64,000 nt of DNA, taken from Chondrus crispus. Taxonomy: Eukaryota; Rhodophyta; Florideophyceae; Gigartinales; Gigartinaceae. The notes beneath the pieces were generated by a model that had not been told where the DNA came from, ran no database searches, and saw only the letters and a program-made list of their open reading frames with translations. The position numbers were made by a program, and so were the translations under genes. This document shows positions 20,928-32,342 of this stretch, in pieces. Within the stretch, counting starts at the first letter, position 1; the number at the start of each line of letters is the position of its first letter. The stretch covers positions 1 through 64,000 of the forward strand of contig NW_005179238.1 in NCBI RefSeq assembly GCF_000350225.1, read 5' to 3'.

Positions 20928-23514
20928 ATGGAAGAAGGAACCGCCAACTCGATTCAGACGGAACCGGCGAATATGGAGTCAACCGCGCGCCGCGCCTCCG
21001 AGTCAGGCGCGCTGCGCGCCCCCTTCGGCGGCGGCGCCGCAGGTCCTACCGACCGCGAACCGTCGCCTGGGTTTTCAGAAGGACGCGCTCGCGCGATGTA
21101 TGACAGGATCGCGGAATACATCGACGACGTCCGGACCTCGCTTCGAATTGACGTCTCGGACGCGGTATATACGCGCTGTATGGAAGAGCTACGCTCGCTT
21201 CGCGAAGGAAGGTTTGACCGCGTCTCCCAATCCTTGGAGAACCTCCGAGCGCTAGTCGACCAGCTACAGAGTCGGCTAGCGCTCGTCGAGGATTCGCGTC
21301 TCGATTCCCCTGTCGAGGACAGGGAAGGCCGCCCTGAGAGGTCGGCCTCATCAAGACGACCCGACGCACAACCCTTCCCGTCGGCAGAGCAAATACACGC
21401 GTTTGCCCATATGGCCGCGGAACTCAACTCGACGCGGAGACGCGCTCGCGAGGTGGAACAGACCCCGACCAACAGGTCGCCCCGGGGCTCCTGCGAGGGG
21501 GCCCGGTGCCACTGTTCCCCCGATCGCGTCAGACGCACCGGAGTTCCAACCGACGGGTGCCGGATCCAGTCGGTACGCGGATGGCCCAAGACCACCAATG
21601 GACGCGAATGTCGCGTCCGAAACCCAAGCCCTCCCGTATGTCGCCGGAGACATACGGGGGATAAGACGCGTACCGTACGCGGACGACCAGGACCGTGGAG
21701 GAGCCGCCCGCGGATCAAGAGAACCGATTCTCTCTTTCGATCCTCGCTGGGGCGGCTACCAGCCGGTGGACCTCACCGCGCATCCCGGTCCGGTCGATAT
21801 CCGAACGCTGCCCGTCACCCCTTTCGGGACGTTGGGACCCGCGGCACCCGGGGTTGAGCCCGTCCATACCATGATACAGGAGTTCAGCGATGTCGCGAAC
21901 TACCGCATGTATCGGTTGGACAATACGTCGAGGCTCGTTACCTCAGGAGACGCGGGACGGATCGCAAAGTACGTCCAGCGCTGTCGTGGGATTCGACCCA
22001 CGATGCGCAGCTTCGACGGCACTGACGCGATTCAGTTACTACCGTTCTTGAAGGATATACGTATCACCTTCAACGCGCAACACCTAACCGAAGGTGTTGC
22101 CGTCCGCGTCTTCGCGCATTTTCTTGAACGCGACGCGGAAAGATTGTATACGAGTTACTCCATGCGCGGACTACGCGCTGGCCAGCTTCACGACGACGTA
22201 AGCTGGCCTGGTCTCGTCAACCAGTTCATCAAACGCTACCTCACAGACGACGTGTTAGGTGAAGCGTATGATACAGTCGCGACCGCGCGACAGCAACCCC
22301 ACGAGACGAAGAACGCGTACGCGGATCGATTGGAGTCCGCCGCGTTCCGATGCACCGCGGTGTTCACCGAACAAGCACTCGCGCATTATTTCGTGCGCGG
22401 ACTAGCCCCGGCGACCCGAGCCGCCGTGGCTGAGACGGTGCAACGACTGCCCGGATCGCAGAAGACAGACCTCTCAAGCATCCGCCGTATAGCGACGGCG
22501 GAAGGTACTACATTCCGCGCGCGTCGCGGCCTACCCCTGCCGGATCCGAAACCGGCAGGGAGAGCGGGTCGACCATCGAGGTCGAACGCGACAAGTTCAC
22601 CCGCGACAGCCCTCCATATTGGAGAAGATGAGTGGCAGGCCGACCCTGTCCTCATCGCGCGAGGCATGGAGCAAGGGGGAGGTCGACCTCCCACACCGGC
22701 GTCAACGCGGTCGACCGGAAGCTTCGCCACCGCGTTCGCGCATACTCCGCGCCTGCCAAGTAGTACGGACCACAAGGTGCAGGAGCTGGACATTTCGCGT
22801 CAAGGAGGGGATCGCATATCGGCAAGCGTCCCCAAGTTAACCGAAGAGGAGACGCGTCACGCGGCATCTTTCGCATCCACAGACGGTAGCGCGTACGTCT
22901 GTTGGCTATGCCGTACGTACGGGCATGCCATGTACGCGTGTCCATTCCTGTCGCCCGAGCAACGGATGTTCACCGCGTACAGGAATTACAAGTACCAGAT
23001 GGAGACGCGTCCTGGGATGCGCAACCTCCTCCAGCAATCGGTTCGCGAGGACCGATTTCCGCGTAAAGGGTACCCGAGTCGAGCGGGTGCGGGCGCCCGC
23101 TTCCCGCCCCGCGGTGGCGGTTACCGTCGTAACGAACTCGACCAACGCGGGAGACGCGACTTCCGCCAGGCGGACACGCGATATCCGCGTCAAGACGGAA
23201 GGGGAGACCGGGACCGTTCCCGACTCCCGCCGGGGGTACAGAACGCGATAATGTACCTCCAGGACTGGGCAGAGGATACGCATGCCCTGCCCAGGGGGAA
23301 AGGCGAAGGAGATCCGGCACCCGCGGCCCCGCAAATTCTGCAACGTCCGGACGTGGTGAATCAAGGCCTCGAAGTATCCGAATACTTCGACGAAGCCGCG
23401 AGACCGAGATGGACCACGCCCGCGCCCCCACTCGTCGAGGGACGCGGAGGCGCGCCAGCTATCGGTAGCGACGCGCTTAGCTCCGATAGCTCCGGTAGCT
23501 CAAAAAACGCGTAA
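20928..23514 (+). pseudogene. G1 gag (one frameshift)
   Basis: Structural protein of the particle. Start MEEGTANSIQTEPANMESTA at 20928. Residues 50-130 form a charged helical region (LREGRFDRVSQSLENLRALV), followed by a linker, then the capsid-like core (FDGTDAIQLLPFLKDIRITF, HFLERDAERLYTSYSM, VNQFIKRYLTDDVLGEAYDT, ENAYADRLE-like block). A canonical zinc knuckle CWLCRTYGHAMYAC (CX2CX4HX4C) lies at 22900-22941, followed by an RG-rich tail. A one-base indel near 21481-21490 (CCCCGGGG run) moves the frame; comparison with G3 shows the true continuation is GPGATVPPIASDAP. The last codons are AAA AAC GCG TAA, part of the frameshift site. Confidence 0.85.
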
Positions 23515-23551
23515 AGACGGTTACGTTCGCGCGGTCGCGTGAGCCGTCTTG
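23502..23551 (+). promoter_or_regulatory. G1 programmed -1 frameshift signal
   Basis: Heptamer A AAA AAC (23502-23508) in the gag frame (TCA AAA AAC GCG TAA), a 5-nt spacer, then a stem AAGACGG (from 23514) pairing with CCGTCTT near 23545-23551. The stem extends inward through TTACG/CGTGA with one bulge. The -1 frame is open from the heptamer into pol with no stop. The arrangement is the textbook retroviral type. Confidence 0.8.
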
Positions 23552-26500
23552 TCCATATCCCATCGACCCGTCACCGCGAGCCCGACAAGGGCACGGGGGA
23601 TATTTACCGATAATATCCCCCACTCCCCCACGCGAAGACGCCGAAACCCGCGTGATTCCGGCGCAGGAAATAAGGGACGTCGTGGCTTCCGTATGCCCGA
23701 CGCCCGAGAAGAAACCCCCGGAGCCCCCCGTAGGCTCTAAGCTGCGGGAGGACCGCGAACCGCCCAAGGACGCGACTTGTCGTGCGGACGTCAACGAACA
23801 ACAGACGTCCCGCGACCAAGGAAGAAGGGCGCGTAAACGCGGAAAGAGCCGTCGCCGACGCCCCAGGCTAAACGACCTCGCGAGTCGGACCGCGCCGAAG
23901 GTTGTCGACGGCGTCATCTGCTTGATGACGTCGAAGATATATAATGTCCTCGGCTCGATCGCCACGGAGGAAAACGCGTTCAAGCCCCACACTATCGCCG
24001 TTAATACGTGCTCGGGATACAATTTGGTGAGGAAGGCCGGCCTTCCTCCCGACTGGACGCGTTACGTAATACGCGACGCGCCTCTGCCCCGGCTGGCAGG
24101 CACAAATAGCAACCCGCTCAAGCTTAGCGCGGTTGTCCGGCTGGCCGTCCGGCTCCGGAACACGACGTTCCGAGTTCCGTTCGTCGTCGCGGACCAGCTC
24201 GCGGTTCCCGTTCTCCTTGGGACCGCGTTCATTGACGCGCACGTGCGTCGTATCGATGTCGACGCACAGAAGCTTGAACTCCGTCAAGGTGGCTCCATTG
24301 CCATTGTCGACGGGAGAGGGGAGCCGTCTCCCCCGACCAGACGACAAGGCCGTCAGACGAGCCGAGCTGACGTACGCGAAGAAGCCCCGCAGGCGATCCG
24401 TATTGCCCGCTGGGTTACCATCCCCGCGATGTCACAAGCTCGCGTACGGGTAACGACCGCGGGGAAAGGGCTCGTCTTCTTGGAGCCAAAGCCGTCGCTT
24501 CAGCACCGCCTCGGGGTGAGGTTGACCAACGGCGTAGCCGAGGTCCAACCGCACCAGACCTTGGAGGCCGTCGTCGCGAATTTTTCGCGTTGCACAAGGC
24601 GGCTACCAAAGCACACCGTCGTTGGCTACGCGAAACGAAACCCCCTCGCGATCCGAACGCCCGAGCGCCGGGTCGCGGAGGAGATCGCGCACGCGTTGCA
24701 CCTTACCGACTTGGACGACCAAGTCGGTGAGGTAGGAGCGGGCCGACCAAGCTCCGCCGAGGAGGTGATCGCGAACGCGGAGGTACGATCCGCGGAGTAC
24801 CCCTCGCCGACGGAGGGCACTGTACGCGTACCAGATAAGGATCCCAAAAATCCCGCCACGGACTGGGAAAAGGGAGTGGATTTGTCATACATCAGTGATG
24901 ACAGGTTACGCGGACAAGTCCTCGAGATGCTACGCAAGCACTCGAGCTTGTGGGACGGTACGCTCGGAACGATCCGAGCGACGGAACACCGTATCCCCCT
25001 CGAGCCAGGCACGAAGCCCATCCGCTCGATGCCCTATCGGAAAGGGCCCGCGATGCGCGAAATGGTCGCGAAAGAGGTCCACAAGATGCTGAATGCGGGA
25101 GTCATCGAACCCGCCAGCACCGAGTGGGCCTCCCCGGTAGTCCTAGTTCCAAAGAAGGACGGAACCCTTCGGTTCTGCGTGGACTACCGGCGCGTGAACG
25201 CGAAGACGCTAGCGGATTCGTATCCGCTCCCGCGTATGGACGATTGTATAGATTCGCTGGGCGACGCGGCAGTCTTCACGACGTTAGACTGCAACTCCGG
25301 CTACTGGCAGATACCAGTCGCGCCGGAGGACCGTGACAAAACGACGTTCACCACGCACATGGGGACTTTTCGCCACCTACGGATGCCGTTTGGGCTGAAA
25401 GGGGCACCGGCCACCTTTCAGCGCGCGCTCGACATCATCCTCTCAGGCGTCCGTTGGCAGATCTGCCTCGTCTATTTGGATGATGTCATCGTCTTTTCGC
25501 GTACGCACGAGGAGCACGCGAAACACCTCGACACTGTCTTGAGCCTGTTGGGGAGCGCCGGCATCTCCCTCAAGCTCAAGAAGTGTAGCTTCTTTCAGCC
25601 CAAGGTCCATCACCTGGGGCACGTTATATCCCCAGGTAAGCTCAGCGTCGCGGAGACCGCAGCCGACGCGTTCGGGACGTTCACGTTCCCGAGGACGCTG
25701 ACGCAGGTGCGCTCGTTCCTCGGGGCGTGCAACGTCTACCGCCGCTTCGTCAAGGGATTCGCGAAAATCGCCCGTCCACTGACGGATATGACGCGTAAGG
25801 ATGCCGACCCCGACTTCGACCATCCCACCGAGTCGCAACTACACGCGTTCGAGGAGCTCAAGTCGCGGATGATCGCCCCACCTATACTCGCGCTTCCGCG
25901 GTATGGACAACCGTACATGATAGATACGGACGCGAGCGCGTATCAGCTTGGCTGCACGCTGTTGCAGGAGCACGACGGGTCCAACGACTGGCGCCCCGTC
26001 GGCTACTGGTCCTACTCGCTGAACGACAGCGAGAGGAACTACAGCGCGACTGAACGCGAGTGTTTCGCCGTAGTGTGGGCCGTCCGCACACTACGACCGT
26101 ACGTAGAAGGCACCAAGTTCACCGTCCGTACGGATCACGACGCGTTGAGGTGGCTCATGCCCCTCACCGAAAGTTCCGGAAGACTCACGCGTTGGCGGCT
26201 ACGTCTGGCTGAATACGACTTCACCATTCAGTACCGCCCCGGACGCGTGCATCAGGTTCCGGACGCGTTATCGCGTCTCATCTCGCCGAGGGTCGCCGAC
26301 GACCCTCGACCAGTCGTCGAGGTGGATGACGACATTCCCACCTTCGACGCGGGCACTACAGTACGCGACGTCTCGGACGAGCTCGTGGATCACGTCTGCA
26401 CCGCGAAGTGTGACCACAAGACCGTCCAGGTGCTCGTCACCACGCGGAAGCACACCGAGACGCAAAGAAGAACGCGTGCCCGAGCACGCGACGAGCCAAG

Positions 26501-28145
26501 GGGCGATGACGAAGCCCCGGCTCTAGAAGGACCCCACACGCTGTGGGAGGAGACCGAAGAATTTGACGCGATCGATATAGAACGCGTAGAAGGCAACGAA
26601 GCGGACGCGTCTGACTCCCCAGTCGCCCCACCGCAGGACGACCTGCCGGCCCCTCTTACGATAGAGGAGATATCCGAGGAGCAACGCGTTGACGACTTCT
26701 GCCAAACGGTATTAGCAAGACAGTCTGAGTCCAAGGACTCCGCGTTCTTCGAGGACCACCAAGGGGTGCTGAGGCGCAGACACCCCTTCGACCCTGACAT
26801 CGTTCAGGTGGTGGTGCCTCGGACCTTACGTGCTCGCTTGCTGCGGCTCTGCCACAACCCGGCCATCGCGGGACACCCGGGGCAGAACCGCATGTACCAA
26901 ACGCTCCGTCGCGAATATTATTGGCCACATCTGGCCGCGGACGTCGCGTCTACCGTGCGAGGGTGCCGTACCTGCGCGATGAATCGCGTTAAACTACGGA
27001 AACATCTCAACCGATTGAGACTGTTCCCCGCAACGCGTCCGCTGGAGAGTCTCGCGATAGACATCCTGGGACCACTCCCGAAGACCAAGGCAGGGAAACG
27101 ATTCCTCCTGGTCATAACGGACCGCTTCACGAAGCTCACACAAGTCGTCGCGCTTCGAACCATCACCGCGTATACGGTCGCGATCGCGTTCTGCGACGCG
27201 TGGGTCTTCAAGTATGGCGTGCCGCGTTCGCTATTATCGGACAACGGTCCGCAATTTAACGCGAAGTTCTTCCAGAGTGTGTGCCGCGTCCTGGGGATAA
27301 CCAACATGTACACCTCCGCGTACCATCCCCAGACGAACGGGCAGGTTGAACGCTACAACCGGACGATCGCGTCAATGCTTCGTAACTACGTGAACGAACA
27401 TCAGGACGATTGGGACGTGTACGTGGGGATGTTGACTTACGCGTACAACTCCGACGTACACCGAACCACGCGTACGACACCTTTCGAGCTCGTGCTTAGC
27501 AGACCCCCGCCGGAGTTCTCTCTCCGCAGAGTCGACGGGGACGCTCCCCCTCCGGATAGGGGGACGCAGCGGGCAGGGTTCCTCAAGACCCTCGACGCGA
27601 CAATACAGAAGGCCTACGGAAGCCTGCGCCGTACGCAGGCCCGTTACAAACGCGACTTCGATAAACGCGTTCGAAGGATCAACGCGCGCCTCAAGCCCGG
27701 TGACTACGCGTATCTCAACCCCACCGACGGGTCAAAGACGTCGAACAAGCTCGCGTCACCGGCCGTTGGACCATACCGCATCTTGGCTAACGACCGACGC
27801 ACGATCACGATCGATCGTGATGGGGTGACGGAGCGCGTCTCCGCAGACCGCTGCGTGTACGCGCCGCCCCCTGCAAACGCGCCACGCGCAAGTACTACCA
27901 CCCCGGGTGACCTTGCTGACAAGGTCACCGAGGGCACACGGTACGCCGTCGAACGGCTACTGAAACATCGCGTGATGGAAGACGGAACTATCGAGTTCCT
28001 CATCAAGTGGGCGGATTACAACACGCCCACCTGGACCGCGAGAACCCACGTGCCGGAGGAGCTAGTGTCGCGCTACGCTCAGCGACTCCGGACGCGTACA
28101 GGGCGAGACCTCTCCTCGGAGGTGAACGCGGACGTTCACTGTTAA
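23505..28145 (+). CDS. G1 pol: protease, RT, RNase H, integrase, chromodomain
   Basis: Read by -1 frameshift from gag; no ATG is needed (first in-frame GTG at 23652). Counting from 23652: protease near residue 118 with NTCSG, where the G3 copy has DTCSG, so the catalytic Asp is lost; the LLGTAFIDAHV flap end follows. RT: LDCNSGYWQIPVAPEDRDKT and YLDD at 608-611. RNase H: MIDTDASAYQLGC, NYSATERECFAVVWA, RTDHDALRWL. Integrase zinc finger H...H...CRTCAMN near 1100; core D1137, D1197, E1233 (D-X59-D-X35-E). A chromodomain (YAVERLLKHRVMEDGTIEFL then IKWADY) lies at 1431-1480 and should target histone marks. The frame is intact to VNADVHC, but the protease change should block particle maturation. 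Confidence 0.93.
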   Translation, partial: KRVKTVTFARSREPSCPYPIDPSPRARQGHGGYLPIISPTPPREDAETRVIPAQEIRDVVASVCPTPEKKPPEPPVGSKLREDREPPKDATCRADVNEQQTSRDQGRRARKRGKSRRRRPRLNDLASRTAPKVVDGVICLMTSKIYNVLGSIATEENAFKPHTIAVNTCSGYNLVRKAGLPPDWTRYVIRDAPLPRLAGTNSNPLKLSAVVRLAVRLRNTTFRVPFVVADQLAVPVLLGTAFIDAHVRRIDVDAQKLELRQGGSIAIVDGRGEPSPPTRRQGRQTSRADVREEAPQAIRIARWVTIPAMSQARVRVTTAGKGLVFLEPKPSLQHRLGVRLTNGVAEVQPHQTLEAVVANFSRCTRRLPKHTVVGYAKRNPLAIRTPERRVAEEIAHALHLTDLDDQVGEVGAGRPSSAEEVIANAEVRSAEYPSPTEGTVRVPDKDPKNPATDWEKGVDLSYISDDRLRGQVLEMLRKHSSLWDGTLGTIRATEHRIPLEPGTKPIRSMPYRKGPAMREMVAKEVHKMLNAGVIEPASTEWASPVVLVPKKDGTLRFCVDYRRVNAKTLADSYPLPRMDDCIDSLGDAAVFTTLDCNSGYWQIPVAPEDRDKTTFTTHMGTFRHLRMPFGLKGAPATFQRALDIILSGVRWQICLVYLDDVIVFSRTHEEHAKHLDTVLSLLGSAGISLKLKKCSFFQPKVHHLGHVISPGKLSVAETAADAFGTFTFPRTLTQVRSFLGACNVYRRFVKGFAKIARPLTDMTRKDADPDFDHPTESQLHAFEELKSRMIAPPILALPRYGQPYMIDTDASAYQLGCTLLQEHDGSNDWRPVGYWSYSLNDSERNYSATERECFAVVWAVRTLRPYVEGTKFTVRTDHDALRWLMPLTESSGRLTRWRLRLAEYDFTIQYRPGRVHQVPDALSRLISPRVADDPRPVVEVDDDIPTFDAGTTVRDVSDELVDHVCTAKCDHKTVQVLVTTRKHTETQRRTRARARDEPRGDDEAPALEGPHTLWEETEEFDAIDIERVEGNEADASDSPVAPPQDDLPAPLTIEEISEEQRVDDFCQTVLARQSESKDSAFFEDHQGVLRRRHPFDPDIVQVVVPRTLRARLLRLCHNPAIAGHPGQNRMYQTLRREYYWPHLAADVASTVRGCRTCAMNRVKLRKHLNRLRLFPATRPLESLAIDILGPLPKTKAGKRFLLVITDRFTKLTQVVALRTITAYTVAIAFCDAWVFKYGVPRSLLSDNGPQFNAKFFQSVCRVLGITNMYTSAYHPQTNGQVERYNRTIASMLRNYVNEHQDDWDVYVGMLTYAYNSDVHRTTRTTPFELVLSRPPPEFSLRRVDGDAPPPDRGTQRAGFLKTLDATIQKAYGSLRRTQARYKRDFDKRVRRINARLKPGDYAYLNPTDGSKTSNKLASPAVGPYRILANDRRTITIDRDGVTERVSADRCVYAPPPANAPRASTTTPGDLADKVTEGTRYAVERLLKHRVMEDGTIEFLIKWADYNTPTWTARTHVPEELVSRYAQRLRTRTGRDLSSEVNADVHC
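28121..28140 (+). repeat. hairpin motif, upstream copy (end of G1 pol)
   Basis: GGTGAACGCGGACGTTCACT, with inverted arms GTGAACG/CGTTCAC around CGGA. It overlaps the last codons of pol and is followed by a purine run (AAGGAGAGGG). An exact 20-bp copy lies at 32307-32326. Confidence 0.85.
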
Positions 28146-29634
28146 GGAGAGGGCCCTCAACCGCTACTTTATGGCTAAACTAGCCCCTCGCGGTTAGAAT
28201 CACGTTACGCGTACGAAAGGCCAGGTGTTGCAAATGCAGGGAGACACAAGACATCGCGAGTCGACAGAAGGGTATGGACAAACGGGCCCGGTCACGCAAC
28301 GAAAAAAGGCCGAACGGTACCAAAAGCCGGCAGAGACCCGCCGCCTTGAAAATAAGAATACGAAACGAAAGCGGGGTAACATGTTGCCCTATTAGCGGAA
28401 TAGCGCGATTATTCACGCTCTCTCGGGCCAGGAAGACGCCTCGATCGAGGACCCACGGCCGTCGGTGCCGAAGGTTTGCATCACACGCGTGTGAGAACAT
28501 GGACGGAAAAGTAAATCCCAGTTGGGGTCCTAACACGCGTAAGAATTCGCCACAGGGACCCGCGCGGAGACGCGAAGCTACGCGAAAGCAGAAAGGGAAG
28601 GGGGCTGGACGAACACCAACCACTGTACCCTGAGAGCAATATACCGAGAAGGCACCGCCGCCCGCCGCAGACACTACTGTCAATCACCGGCGGCGCCCCC
28701 AAAAATAATCGGTGAAATACATTCGGGGGAGACACTGTACGCCAAATCATGCGCACCGCGGCCTCAGCAACGATCCGCCGCCGCCCCGGAAATAATCGAA
28801 AAAAGGGATAGTAATTTACAGTGAAGCAATGCGCACGTGTGCACGTGCGCAGGCGACCGACAGGACGGGTGGGGAGCGACACGCAATCGGACAGCGAAAA
28901 GCAGCGTGTGCGACGCGTTGCCCTTCGGTGGGGTACGAACCACGTTGCACGAGAGGGGGAAGGGTAAGAGCGTCGGCACCGGCCTCCCTCTGCCCCATCG
29001 CGATGGCGGCCCCCGCGCACGCCGCACGGAGCGAACTACGACGAAGATTCCGCGCTTCGCCTCGCCCGCTCATACGCGCCGAGAGCTTCATCGCGCAGTT
29101 AACGTCGACGAAATCATCGCGTCGTCGCCACGCGGCCACGCGCAGACGCGCATACCACAGAGCGCCTCCGCCGGTCAGCCGCGGCGCTGCACGCCTCCAC
29201 CACCGCGTGCGCGCTGTCACCGCGGCCGGAGAACAGGCGTAACGCGATAGGGGACCTCGGATGGCGACCCCGTACACTTCCTGCCGCCCTTCCCGATGGG
29301 GCGGAGAGGAGAACGTGTATCAGGGGACCGCGCGCAAGGCACCCCCGCGATGCACGGGGGACTCGATAAGGCCGTAACGCGAAAAATTAGAGTCACCACG
29401 GGCGCGGCGAAGCGAACCACGCCCGCGCCCCGGTCAGACGACACAGACGCGCAGCCCACGACAAGTACAGCACGACCCCTGAGGGGACGAGCTCAGCCAC
29501 GCGAAGGGACGCGACCGCGCGGAATCCCGCTCGGGGTGCAAAGCGGGGGGGGAGACGACTCGTCCCCGACGTTTTATTGTACGCACCGCCACGCTCGCGC
29601 ACTTGCCGACGCAAGAAGAGGGGGGGCCGCCACG
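28146..29634. other. G1 spacer between pol and the antisense ORF
   Basis: About 1.5 kb, CG-rich, with no convincing gene. Two imperfect copies of a GCCGCC..AAATAATCG...CAATGCGC-like block occur at 28650-28835. Open frames on both strands reflect base composition. The region may carry the 3' end of antisense transcripts. Confidence 0.45.
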
Positions 29635-31993
29635 CTAGCGACTAGCGTCATTAGACGGCACTGTAGATTCCGGACCATAGTGGTCCGGAGGACAGTACCC
29701 CGGGTATCGCGGGACCTCCGTGGCCATCGATGCTAGGCTGGGCAGCGCGAGGCGCGCCGTGGGACCGCCCGTACGCACGGCGGAGTCGCCTGGAGCCAGG
29801 CCGCCGGTTGGGGGCGAGTCGGTCCCATAATTCGCGTAAGGATCGCGGACCGCCGGAGGAGCCAGAACGCGGTCAGGAGCGTGGACCTGAGGCGCCACCG
29901 CGGATCGGGCGGAACGTAAGCCGTCCCGCTCACGTCGGTAGCGGTCGCGGTCGTACAGTACGCGTTCGTATGCCCCCGTCTGGCGCTCGGACACCTCGCG
30001 CAAGGACATCAGCTCGCGATTTACGCGCTGCAGCTCCGACGTCTGTACACCGAGGTCGTCCCGAAGCTGCCGCGCCTCGTCACTTCGGGGCACGAACCAG
30101 CTTCCCAGGGTCGCGATCAACGAGCCCACGGTCCAGGTACGACGACCCACCGACCCCAGGGCACGCGTCAGCTCGGGGATGGCTGCAAGCTCGCTTTGGG
30201 ACAGTACGAGATCGCGTACGAGACCCCCATCGCTGTCCCCTCCTCCGCGGCGTCCAGAGGGGGGACCGGCAGGACAGGCACAGGGCGGGACGCTCCCCCT
30301 GTATAGTCGCGTGGGTTGGCAACCGATGCCGCCCGGAAAGGGGTCGACCCCACGTCAATGGGAGCAGCGCCCACCGCGTCTAGGTCTCGGTAACGCTTAC
30401 GCCGACCACGCCGGCTCTCGGAACCAACTCCCCCCCGCTTGCCGGTGCTGCCGACGACCGGCGAGATCGGGGAAGGACGCGCCACGAAAACGTCGGCAGT
30501 CGGGTTGTACGTGAGAAAGGAACTACGGACACCAGTGGTGTAATCCATCCAGGATCTGCGGTGCTGTGCGCTGACGTCACCCGCGCGGATCATTAGCCCG
30601 ACAGCCTGCTCGAATGTCCACGGGACATGCGACGAGCCTCGCTCGGAGGGATGCACCGACGCGTCGGGAAAACTTGTCACGAGTCGCTCGAAGTGGGTGA
30701 CGGTTTGAAGCGGTTGGAGGAACACTCGCGCGTTAACGTGTACCTCCGCCATGAAGGCGCAACACACGGACCAAGCCCACTCACGCTGACAATTGTACGC
30801 GAGTCGCGAGCGGGCTGGGTGTTGAGAGTCCGCACACGCGAAGCCAAAATGCTTCAAGACGGGTGGCAGGAGGGGATGAACCCCTAACGAGGGGAAGCTC
30901 TCCCTGACGTCCAGGGGGAGGACCGGGAAGTCCCCCGACGACAAGCCCGACGCGAAGGACGCGGAAGGAATAATACGGCCGTCCGCCTCGTCCGGATGCC
31001 GATAGGCAGACCAGTCCTGGTGCGCGAATCCCACCGCGTGGAGACGCATCAGGGAACAAGAGGACTTCTGCAATGCCACGCGCGGCTTCGAGTGAACGTA
31101 GGGACGGGGGAATACGTACAGCCCCGTCACCTCGGGCAGGACGAAGCGACGTGAGCCGTCCTGTCCGGGACCGAATAGGAACCATCCCATTCGGTCCACG
31201 TATTCCACTTCCGCGGTACTGTAGGCGAAGGTGCGGTCGCCGGGCAGCTCATCCGGGAGCTGGTAGCCCGACCCGCCGCCCTCCGTCATCAGACGGTGTA
31301 GGACCGAGGACGCCTCCTCCAGCCCACCAGCGTTGTACACCTTGAGCACGCGCGCAAGGTCGGGACGAAGCCAGGCACGAGCAGCCAACTCCTCGACGGT
31401 AACTCCTGAGCGAGCACGGCGCCGCCAGGGGTACCGTAGTTCGCGAGTACCGAGAAGAGGGGCCTCTGACGACGGAGACCCGAGCCACTGCGTAGCGGAG
31501 GGCCGCTCCTCCACGCCCGCTTCGACCGCGGGGCGAGCCGCCCCCCCTGCACCGGCGGCCATCCGCAACTGCCGTCCGTGCCAAGCGAGCCTACAGTAGG
31601 CTGGTAGGGTGGGGACGTGCCCCCCGCGTCACGCACCACCGCCAACGGAAGAAGGGCGGCGGCTTCACTCGCCCCGGTCGCAGGGGCGGCGCGGCGGGCC
31701 TCGACACCAGCGGACGCCGGGCGGAACGCCACGGCCGGCCTCACGGGGGCCCGCGGCGGAGGCACCAACTCGACGGAAACTGTAGATGAGCGACGCTTTT
31801 GGAACGGAGAAGCGGGAGCTGAGGCGGCGCGGGTCGTCGCGCCGCCCGCCATACGCATGCCGGGTAGCGCGTTCGACGAACCCGGACCGTCCGCAGCGGG
31901 GATATCGACGACAGGAGCCCCCTGCTCAGCCGGTTCAACGGCGGGGTCGACAAGCGACGTCGGCGACGGACCCTCCGGCGGGTAGGCGTTCAT
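29635..31993 (-). pseudogene. G1 antisense ORF, unknown conserved protein (two frameshifts)
   Basis: Encoded opposite to gag-pol, between pol and the 3' LTR. Start MNAYPPEGPSPTSLVDPAVE at 31993. It has a proline/alanine-rich N-terminal third and a conserved core (SGVTVEELAARAWLRPDLAR, FAYSTAEVEYVDRMGWFL, ALQKSSCSLMRLHAVGF, SLGVHPLLPPVLKHFGFAC, REWAWSVCCAFMAEVHVNAR). A basic KRYRDLD element that could be nuclear-targeting follows, then a coiled-coil segment (LQRVNRELMSLREVSERQT) and a tail with PRYPGYCPP ending NDASR. The same order and many identical residues occur in G2 (37453-39707), showing it is a real protein family. Frames shift near 31590 and 30240, so this copy is broken. Function unknown; antisense ORFs in plant gypsy elements (for example Grande, RIRE2) are a known parallel. 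Confidence 0.75.
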
Positions 31994-32306
31994 GACGAGG
32001 TACCCCGCGGCACGATGCACCGACGTAAGTACAGCAAGGGCAGCGCGGGAAGAGACGCGAAGAAGATGGTAAGAAGAACGACCCGGGGCGGCAAGAAACG
32101 AAACGCGACAACGCGAGGGCCGGGGGGACGCAACGCCCAAAAACGGGGCGGGCGGGACACGGAGGACCGCCGTGTGCGACTAGCGGGGAGCGAAAGGCAC
32201 CGAGCTCGAAAGGAAAAGGGGTCACGAGAGCGGACTTGGACGGCGACGGTAAAACACGGGGGCAAAAGGGGACAGGACAGTCAGGGTGCATCCTCCTCAA
32301 GCCCAG

Positions 32307-32326
32307 GGTGAACGCGGACGTTCACT
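32307..32326 (+). repeat. hairpin motif, downstream copy (before G1 3' LTR)
   Basis: Exact repeat of 28121-28140. It is followed by CTTGGGGCGGCGGCCG, the presumed polypurine tract, and directly by the LTR. The pair brackets the antisense module. Confidence 0.88.
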
Positions 32327-32342
32327 CTTGGGGCGGCGGCCG
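32327..32342 (+). other. G1 polypurine tract
   Basis: G-rich CTTGGGGCGGCGGCCG abutting the 3' LTR start TGTAGC, the position of the plus-strand primer. It is interrupted by pyrimidines; the G2 equivalent is cleaner (CTTGAGGGGGGGGCCG). Confidence 0.6.

Noticed and set aside
21046-22945. Long frames antisense to G1 gag (such as 20954-21718 minus)
   Set aside because: They overlap conserved gag coding on the other strand and are not themselves conserved in G3.
28180-29020. Minus-strand frames of 167 and 179 codons after G1 pol
   Set aside because: No counterpart in the G2 spacer and composition-driven translations; unlike the antisense ORF they are not conserved.
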